The translations under genes and the position numbers were made by a program. Source: Bacteroidales bacterium (GTDB lineage: Bacteria; Bacteroidota; Bacteroidia; Bacteroidales; P3). From it: a stretch of 38,236 nt of DNA. This document shows positions 33,185-38,236 of the stretch, one piece after another. The notes beneath the pieces are model-generated. The model ran no database searches. It had not been told where the DNA came from and worked only from the letters and a program-made list of their open reading frames with translations. The stretch lies in the NCBI GenBank assembly GCA_017645585.1, contig JAGCOF010000021.1, positions 1-38,236 of the forward strand, written 5' to 3'. Within the stretch, counting starts at the first letter, position 1; each line of letters begins with the position of its first letter.

Positions 33185-33608
33185 CTTTTTCACCGTTTAA
33201 AGATTATTTCTTTTAAATTCATTTTAATTTTGTTTATTTTTTATGGCTGTTAGTTTGGTTGATAACTATGCTAACTGCATCTTGGCAGATAAAGTTATCA
33301 GAGAACTATTCACACAGTTTTCATCAGTTTTATTTCTTTGATTTCAGCTATTTGTGATTTTTATCAACGTGTTGTTAATACGGTGTTCAAACAGTTAAAA
33401 GTTTATATCCCGAAACAGCAGTTACGAAAGGATGGTTTTGTTGAAAAGGGGCTGAAAAAAAGGGTTGTTCTCAACACAGAAAACTTATCAACCACGTTGC
33501 TCACAGGAATTAACACGACGATTAACAAACGGTGTTAAGAAGGGTGTGTGGTCATAAGATGTTGAAAAATTGGGAAGGGGGAACTATGTGGGAGTGAAAT
33601 AATTGTCG
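33185..33608. other. Candidate replication origin (oriC-like spacer)
   Basis: This is a gene-free, AT-rich stretch between divergent nadA and rpiB. DnaA-box-like nonamers (consensus TTATCCACA) are TTATCAACC at 33485-33493 and inverted at 33257-33265, TTATCAACG at 33361-33369, TTCTCAACA at 33468-33476 and CTATTCACA at 33306-33314. A very AT-rich part at 33190-33245 includes GATTATTTCTTTT (33202-33214), similar to the E. coli 13-mers, and could be the unwinding element. An inverted repeat TTAACA/TGTTAA lies at 33522-33538. A parS-like site is 2.3 kb away. Strand-skew proof is lacking. Confidence 0.45.
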
Positions 33609-33616
33609 TATCTTTG
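33609..33616 (+). promoter_or_regulatory. -7 promoter box of rpiB-deoC
   Basis: TATCTTTG, 18 bases before the ATG at 33635. The TTG inside this box is not the start. Confidence 0.6.
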
Positions 33617-33634
33617 CAAAAAATATTCCGTACT

Positions 33635-34075
33635 ATGAAGGAAATCATCCCTATTGCCTGCGACCACGCGGGTTACGAACTGAAACTGAAAGTGATTGAG
33701 CACCTCAAGGCACGTGATTTGGAGGTGAAAGACTTCGGCACCCACTCGACCGAGAGCTGCGACTACCCCGATTTCGCCCACCAGGTAGGCTCAGCACTCA
33801 ACAAAGGCGAATACAAACGAGGCATCGTGATTTGCGGCAGCGGCAACGGTGTGCAGATGACGGTCAACAAATATCCCCATGTGCGCTGCGCTCTCTGCTG
33901 GACGCCCGAGATCGCCCACCTGGGACGTCAACACAACGACTGCAACTGCATCTCCATCCCCGCCCGCTTCATCGACGAAGCCACCGCTCTGCAGATTGTC
34001 GACGAATACCTCGACACCCCCTTCGAAGGCGGCCGTCACCAGCGCCGTGTGGAGAAAATTAGCCAGCTGCTCTGA
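33635..34075 (+). CDS. rpiB: Ribose-5-phosphate isomerase B
   Basis: 146 residues from the ATG at 33635. It interconverts ribose 5-phosphate and ribulose 5-phosphate in the pentose phosphate pathway. Family marks are IACDHAGYELK at 7-17, the DYPDFAHQV stretch, the catalytic cysteine C67 in ICGSGNGVQM, and the closing EGGRHQRRVEKI. Its stop (TGA) and the deoC start share one base (TGATG), so the two are translated together. The pairing makes sense, since deoC links deoxyribose 5-phosphate to central carbon metabolism. Confidence 0.95.
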   Translation: MKEIIPIACDHAGYELKLKVIEHLKARDLEVKDFGTHSTESCDYPDFAHQVGSALNKGEYKRGIVICGSGNGVQMTVNKYPHVRCALCWTPEIAHLGRQHNDCNCISIPARFIDEATALQIVDEYLDTPFEGGRHQRRVEKISQLL

Positions 34076-34827
34076 TGGACAGGGACCTTGCCAAGAGGGT
34101 GTTCTCCTGCATCGACAACACCACTCTTAACGCTATCGACAACGTACAGTCGGTGGCCGACTTCTGCCGTCGCACCCTCGCGATGCGCCTTTCCGATGGC
34201 ACCACCGTGGCTGCCGTGTGCGTTTATCCCCGTTTTGTTTCCGTAGCCAGGCAGGTGCTGGCTGGCAGCGGCATCCGTGTGGCCAGCGTGGCCGGCGCCT
34301 TCCCGCATGGGCAGCTGCCTCTCGACCTGAGGGTAGAAGAGGTGCGGCGTGCCGTGGACGACGGCGCCGACGAGGTGGACATCGTCATCAGCCGCGGCCT
34401 CCTGCTGGCCGGCGAAGACGACGCTGTGCGCGACGAGGTGGCCGCCATGAAGGCCGCCTGCGGCACCCACACGCTGAAGGTCATCCTCGAAACCGGTGAA
34501 CTCCCCTCCCCCACCCTCATTGCCAAGGCTGCACGCCTGGCCATCGACGGCGGCGCCGACTTCATCAAGACTTCCACCGGCAAGATTGCCACCGGCGCCA
34601 CCCCCGAGGCAGCCGAGGTGATGTTAAATGTAGTTAAAGAAAACGTTAATTTTAACAAAAAAGCAATCGGTTTCAAGGCCGCCGGAGGTATTCGTGAGCC
34701 CCTGGAGGCCCTCTCCTATGCCGAGATGGCAAAAAAAATAATGGGTGATGAATATATTAATAAACAGACGTTTAGGATAGGCGTCAGCCGTCTGACGGAG
34801 AGCCTCTATTCACTTTTAACATTTTAA
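34075..34827 (+). CDS. deoC: Deoxyribose-phosphate aldolase
   Basis: 250 residues. It splits 2-deoxyribose 5-phosphate into glyceraldehyde 3-phosphate and acetaldehyde. The active-site residues are in the usual places: D102 (DEVDIVI), Schiff-base K165 (DFIKTSTGK) and K201 (GFKAAGGI), the same or nearly the same numbers as in E. coli DeoC (D102, K167, K201). It overlaps rpiB by one base. A local AT-rich run of codons (about 34620-34670, and again near the 3' end) stands out from the GC-rich remainder, without breaking the frame. Confidence 0.95.
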   Translation: MDRDLAKRVFSCIDNTTLNAIDNVQSVADFCRRTLAMRLSDGTTVAAVCVYPRFVSVARQVLAGSGIRVASVAGAFPHGQLPLDLRVEEVRRAVDDGADEVDIVISRGLLLAGEDDAVRDEVAAMKAACGTHTLKVILETGELPSPTLIAKAARLAIDGGADFIKTSTGKIATGATPEAAEVMLNVVKENVNFNKKAIGFKAAGGIREPLEALSYAEMAKKIMGDEYINKQTFRIGVSRLTESLYSLLTF

Positions 34828-34861
34828 TTTGCCCATTATTCGGAAATTTTTTGTTTCTTTG
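34828..34861 (+). promoter_or_regulatory. Weak promoter of the serine palmitoyltransferase gene
   Basis: TTTG at 34828-34831 and TTTCTTTG at 34854-34861 resemble the -33/-7 pair, with T in place of the consensus A. The position favours the ATG at 34886 over 34874. Confidence 0.4.
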
Positions 34862-34885
34862 CACTTTCATTAAATGTTAAAAACT

Positions 34886-36076
34886 ATGAAGCCGCTACAG
34901 CAAAAGTTAGCACAATACACCTACCCCCAGGAGATGAGAGCCCTGGGTATTTATCCTTACTTCACTCCCATCTGCAGCGAGCAGAACACCGAAGTGTATG
35001 TCACCGGGCACGACCATCCCATCCTTATGTTCGGCTCGAACAGCTACTTGGGCCTCACCAACGACCCGCGTCTGAAAGAGGCCGCCAAACGCGCCATCGA
35101 CAAGTACGGCACCGGTTGCGCCGGCTCGCCCTTCCTCAACGGCACGCTCGACATTCACATACAGCTGCAGGACGAGTTGGCCGAGTTCCTCGGCAAGGAC
35201 GGCGTGATGCTCTTCTCGGCCGGTTTCCTGGCCAACAGCGGCGTCATCCCCAACGTGTGCAGCCGTGGCGACTACCTCTTCTATGACGAGCGCGTGCACG
35301 CCAGCATCATGGAGGGCCGTCTCATCACCATTGCTTCCACGCAGAAATACCGCCACAACGATATGGCCGACCTTGAGCGTGTCCTGGCCAAGGTGCCCGT
35401 CGAGGCCTCCAAGTTGGTGGTCACCGATGGCGTCTTCTCCATGGAGGGCGATGTGGCGCAGGTGGACAAGATGGTGGACATCTGCAACAAATACGGCGCC
35501 ACCCTGATGGTCGACGAGGCCCACGGCCTCGGCGTCTTCGGCCGCGAAGGACGTGGCACCTGCGACCACTTCGGCAAGCTCAACGACGTGGAGCTCGTCA
35601 TGGGCACCTTCAGCAAGAGCCTCGCCTCGGTGGGTGGCTTCATCGCCGCCGACAAGGACACCATCAATTGGATGAAACACTCGGTACGCCCCTATATCTT
35701 CACCGCCAGCATCACTCCTGCCAGCACCGCTTCGGTGCTTGAAGCCCTGCACATCATGCGCAGCGAACCTGAGCGCAACGCCGCCCTCTGGGACAACCAG
35801 CGCTATGCTTTCAAGGCTTTCAAGGACCTGGGCTTCGAGATAGGCAACACCCAGACGCCCATCATCCCGCTCTTCATCCGCGACAACGTGAAGACCTTCA
35901 CCATCACCCACGACCTGCTGGTCGACGGCGTCTTTGTGACCCCCGTCATCTCGCCCGCCGTGCCGAGCGACGAGACCCTCATCCGCTTCGCCCTCATGGC
36001 CACCCACACCCACGAGCAGATCGACATCGGAGTGGAGAAGATTTACAAAGCTTTCAAGAAACAAGAAGTACTTTAG
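34886..36076 (+). CDS. spt: Serine palmitoyltransferase (alpha-oxoamine synthase)
   Basis: 396 residues from the ATG at 34886 (34874 is an alternative giving 400). It condenses serine with a fatty acyl-CoA to 3-ketosphinganine, the first step of sphingolipid synthesis, a trait of Bacteroidales. The sequence closely follows Bacteroides SPT as I recall it: ILMFGSNSYLGLT, GTGCAGSPFLNGTLD, VVTDGVFSMEGD, MVDEAHGLGVFG (D210, H213) and the PLP lysine K244 in GTFSKSLASVGGF; H139 would stack on the cofactor. Kbl, its relative at the left edge, has a GTLGKA motif instead. A GNAT-like gene follows after 79 bases of simple repeats. Confidence 0.88.
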   Translation: MKPLQQKLAQYTYPQEMRALGIYPYFTPICSEQNTEVYVTGHDHPILMFGSNSYLGLTNDPRLKEAAKRAIDKYGTGCAGSPFLNGTLDIHIQLQDELAEFLGKDGVMLFSAGFLANSGVIPNVCSRGDYLFYDERVHASIMEGRLITIASTQKYRHNDMADLERVLAKVPVEASKLVVTDGVFSMEGDVAQVDKMVDICNKYGATLMVDEAHGLGVFGREGRGTCDHFGKLNDVELVMGTFSKSLASVGGFIAADKDTINWMKHSVRPYIFTASITPASTASVLEALHIMRSEPERNAALWDNQRYAFKAFKDLGFEIGNTQTPIIPLFIRDNVKTFTITHDLLVDGVFVTPVISPAVPSDETLIRFALMATHTHEQIDIGVEKIYKAFKKQEVL

Positions 36077-36084
36077 AAGCTGCG

Positions 36085-36150
36085 AGCCGTAAGCTGTGAG
36101 TTTTAAGTGGTGCTTGCCACTTAAAGCTTAAAACTCAAAACTTAAAACTC
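36085..36150. repeat. Simple repeats and hairpin between spt and the GNAT-like gene
   Basis: TTTAAGTGG (36102-36110) pairs with CCACTTAAA (36117-36125) around a 6-nt loop. GAGTTTTAAG (36098-36107) can instead pair with CTTAAAACTC (36127-36136), which is repeated at 36141-36150. There is no T tract, so it is more likely a repeat or attenuator than a terminator. Confidence 0.55.
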
Positions 36151-36155
36151 TCAAA

Positions 36156-37271
36156 ATGATTACTATCCGTACCGTTAAAAGCCGCCGCGATTTGCGGCGC
36201 TTTATCGCCTTCCCCAACAAGCTCTTCAAGGATGTGCCGAGCTATATTCCAGCGCTCGACTTCGACGAGGTCAACCTCCTCACCGACCGAAACCCCTCGC
36301 TGGAGCACTGCTCGCGCGAGCTCTTCCTCGCCTACCGCGACGGCAAGGTGGTGGGTCGTGTGGCCGCCATCATCAACCGCACCGTCAACGAGCATTGGAA
36401 CAAGAAGGCCGTCCGCTTCGGCTGGTTCGACTTCATCGAGGACTACGACGTCTTCACCGCCCTGCTCGACAAGGTGGCCGAATACGGCCGCGCCCACGGC
36501 ATGAACGAGATCGAAGGCCCCTTCGGCTTCACCGATATGGACAAGGAGTGCTGGGCCATCGACAACTTCGACGCCCGCCAGAACACCTCCACCCTCTACA
36601 ACCCCGAGTACTACGTGCGCTTCATCGAGCGCGCCGGCTACGAAATCAAGTGCCGCTGGCAGCAGTACTCCATGCAGGCCAACCAACCTGTGCCCGACAA
36701 GGTGGCCCGACTCAACAAAATCATCATGGAGAAATACCACCTGCACCTCGTCAAAGTCAAGAGCCGCAAGGAGATATATCCCCATGCCTGGAAGTTCTTC
36801 CACTCCATCAACGAGAGCTTCAAGGACCTCTACGACTTCGTGCCCATGACCGAGAAGGAGATCGGCGTCTACATCAAGGAGTACATCCCCTTCGTCAACC
36901 TCGACTTCGTGCAGTTTGTCGAGGATGAGAACGACAACCTTGTCGCCTTCGGCCTCAGCATCCCCGACCTCACCAAGGCCTACAAAAAGGCCAATGGCAA
37001 GCTTTTCCCCTTCGGCTGGTACCACATCCTGCGCGCCCTGCACAAGTTCGACACCATCGACCTGCTGCTCAACGGCGTGCTGCCTGAGTGGCAGAAACGC
37101 GGCGTGCACAGCATCTACTACAGCGACATGAACGAGGCCGCCATCCGCTTCGGTGTGCACACTGCCTACACCAACCCCCAGATCATCGGCAACGAAGCCG
37201 TGAAGATTTGGGAGACACAGTACCACACCAAGCCCCTGATGCAGCGCGCCGTCTTCGCCAAAGCGCTGTAA
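36156..37271 (+). CDS. GNAT-like acyltransferase, possible ceramide synthase candidate
   Basis: 371 residues. The N-terminal half (RRFIAFPNKLFKDVPSYIPAL, ELFLAYRDGKVVGRVAAIINRTVNEHW, VRFGWFDFIEDYDVFTALLDKVAEYGRAHGMNEIEGPFGFTDMD) and the C-terminal half (FVQFVEDENDNLVAFGLSIPDL) both show GNAT-fold features. Such large GNAT-like proteins are common in Bacteroidetes. Its position right after spt suggests it acts on a sphingoid base. Bacterial ceramide synthases described in Caulobacter are acyl-CoA-dependent, GNAT-like enzymes, so an N-acyltransferase role is a reasonable guess that needs proof. Confidence 0.78.
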   Translation: MITIRTVKSRRDLRRFIAFPNKLFKDVPSYIPALDFDEVNLLTDRNPSLEHCSRELFLAYRDGKVVGRVAAIINRTVNEHWNKKAVRFGWFDFIEDYDVFTALLDKVAEYGRAHGMNEIEGPFGFTDMDKECWAIDNFDARQNTSTLYNPEYYVRFIERAGYEIKCRWQQYSMQANQPVPDKVARLNKIIMEKYHLHLVKVKSRKEIYPHAWKFFHSINESFKDLYDFVPMTEKEIGVYIKEYIPFVNLDFVQFVEDENDNLVAFGLSIPDLTKAYKKANGKLFPFGWYHILRALHKFDTIDLLLNGVLPEWQKRGVHSIYYSDMNEAAIRFGVHTAYTNPQIIGNEAVKIWETQYHTKPLMQRAVFAKAL

Positions 37272-37281
37272 ATAACTTTAA

Positions 37282-37355
37282 TCAGCTCTTATAGTAGTCT
37301 CGCAGGAATAATGTCAGGTTGACATTATTGCTCAACTTTTGTAGTAGTCTCGCAA
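37282..37355. repeat. Duplicated SDR gene tail flanking a hairpin
   Basis: A 24-base unit at 37332-37355 (the last seven codons and stop of the SDR gene) recurs at 37282-37305 with 20 of 24 bases the same. Both copies read LRDYYKS-stop on the minus strand. Between them AATAATGTCA (37307-37316) and TGACATTATT (37320-37329) form a perfect 10-bp hairpin with loop GGT. Confidence 0.8.
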
Positions 37356-38135
37356 AATGCCGACCATCTGGTTGCCGGTGAGGATGCGCTTGATGACCAC
37401 CGAGAGCCACTGCTCCAGGTTGGCCACCACGTTGCGCAGCGGCGGGTTCTTCTTCTCCACCAGCTTGGCGATGCGGCGGGCCAGCACCGCCGGCTGCAGG
37501 CCGCCGTTCTCCTCCTTCTCGATGATGGCCAGCGAGCGCTTGAAGACGGGCCCGTAGTCGGGGTCGTCGAGCGACGCCTGGCTGTTCTTGCGGCTGCCCG
37601 TGAAGCCTGTGGCAAAATCGCCCGGCTCCACCATGCACACCCTGATGCCGAAGCGGCGCACTTCGGCGCTCAAAGCCTCGCTGAAGCCCTCGATGGCGAA
37701 CTTCGAAGCCGAGTAGAAGCCCTGGTAGGGCAAGCCCATCACGCCTCCAATGGAGCTCAGGTTGATGATTTTGCCCGCGCGCGCCTTGCGCATGTAGGGC
37801 AGCACGGCCTGGCACATGTTGACGCACCCCATGAAGTTGGTCCCCATCTGCAGGTCTATCTCCTCCTCGGTGGCCAGCTCCAGGGCGCCGCCGATGCCCA
37901 TGCCGGCATTGTTGATGAGGACGTCCACCCTACCCTGCTCGGCAACAATCTGCTCCACGACAGAACGTATGTTTTCGCGGTTGCGCACGTCGCATTGGCG
38001 GTATTTTATCTGCGTGTCCTCCATCGCGCGGCGGCAGAGGCCGTAGACGGTGTGACCTTTCTGTGACAATAGTTCGGCGGTGGCCTTGCCGAAGCCCGAC
38101 GAGGCGCCTGTGATGATGATAACCTGTGTGTCCAT
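37332..38135 (-). CDS. Short-chain dehydrogenase/reductase (SDR)
   Basis: 267 residues of the classical SDR type: TGASSGFG at 9-16, NNAG at 75-78, serine at 127-128 (LSSIGG), Y141-x3-K145 (YSASK), then VEPGDFATGF. CRRA after the second beta strand suggests NADPH use. It lies convergent to the spt and GNAT-like genes, with only the tail duplication between. A role as 3-ketosphinganine reductase would complete the route from serine to ceramide, but Bacteroidales carry many SDRs, and another candidate lies at 27239. A -7 box lies at 38155. Confidence 0.88.
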   Translation of the reverse strand: MDTQVIIITGASSGFGKATAELLSQKGHTVYGLCRRAMEDTQIKYRQCDVRNRENIRSVVEQIVAEQGRVDVLINNAGMGIGGALELATEEEIDLQMGTNFMGCVNMCQAVLPYMRKARAGKIINLSSIGGVMGLPYQGFYSASKFAIEGFSEALSAEVRRFGIRVCMVEPGDFATGFTGSRKNSQASLDDPDYGPVFKRSLAIIEKEENGGLQPAVLARRIAKLVEKKNPPLRNVVANLEQWLSVVIKRILTGNQMVGILRDYYKS

Positions 38136-38154
38136 AGTTGCTCTAATTTGGGTG

Positions 38155-38162
38155 CAAAGATA
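38155..38162 (-). promoter_or_regulatory. -7 promoter box of the SDR gene
   Basis: TATCTTTG on the minus strand, 20 bases before the ATG at 38135. The 7-bp repeats at 38169-38203 occupy the place of its -33 region. Confidence 0.6.
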
Positions 38163-38168
38163 CGAAAA

Positions 38169-38203
38169 AGTTAAAAGTTAAAAGTTAAAAGTTCAAAATT
38201 AAA
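38169..38203. repeat. 7-bp tandem repeat AGTTAAA
   Basis: Three exact AGTTAAA units followed by AGTTCAA and AATTAAA, directly upstream of the SDR -7 box. Confidence 0.85.
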
Positions 38204-38236
38204 AGCAAAGCATTGGTTTTCACCTTTCCCCTCTCA

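Overview
The window looks like chromosomal DNA of a gut-type Bacteroidales bacterium that carries a type IX secretion system. The signs are Bacteroidetes -7 promoter boxes (TAnnTTTG) in front of many genes, two secreted proteins with T9SS-type C-terminal sorting domains, an LptD-family protein of the Bacteroidetes kind, a DUF6266 protein, a serine palmitoyltransferase, and GC-rich genes separated by AT-rich spacers. I cannot place it to genus.

Layout. 1-8.6 kb: the 3' part of kbl and a complete NAD-dependent threonine dehydrogenase gene (tdh) form the two-step threonine-degradation pathway. They are separated by about 7 kb holding an outer-membrane-type protein, a DUF6266 protein, an AT-rich nuclease-helicase gene, a Fic gene, a vsr endonuclease gene with an odd in-frame insertion, and a secreted EEP-family phosphodiesterase. 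8.7-10.3 kb: a C69 dipeptidase. 10.6-19.9 kb: a sigma factor gene, two small membrane-anchored proteins, and a 2622-residue T9SS-secreted surface protein. 19.9-23.3 kb (minus strand): amidase, ABC ATPase, pyrF and a membrane protein, each junction an ATGA overlap. 23.4-28.0 kb: lptD, a MerR regulator, an RluA-type pseudouridine synthase and an SDR. 28.1-30.2 kb (minus strand): a BspA-like T9SS protein, a structured spacer, and a DUF2442/DUF4160 pair. 30.2-33.6 kb: a repeat-rich spacer with a near-perfect parS site, a prolyl-tRNA deacylase, an unknown gene, nadA, and a DnaA-box-like, AT-rich spacer that may be oriC. 33.6-38.1 kb: rpiB-deoC, serine palmitoyltransferase with a GNAT-like neighbour, and a convergent SDR (a possible sphingolipid set).

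Most interesting signals. (1) 29399-29561 contains several perfect stems, a pair of hairpin loops complementary over 6 nt (a kissing loop), and on the minus strand a terminator/antiterminator arrangement just ahead of the BspA-like gene. (2) parS plus a DnaA-box cluster suggests the window lies near the replication origin. (3) Blocks of exact 11-bp-period repeats lie in the same spacer as parS. (4) An AT-rich nuclease-helicase/Fic cassette, with a cluster of inverted repeats carrying the motif TTAACACG, splits kbl from tdh. No rRNA, complete tRNA, CRISPR array, transposase or integrase was seen. All calls come from reading the sequence; no database search was run.
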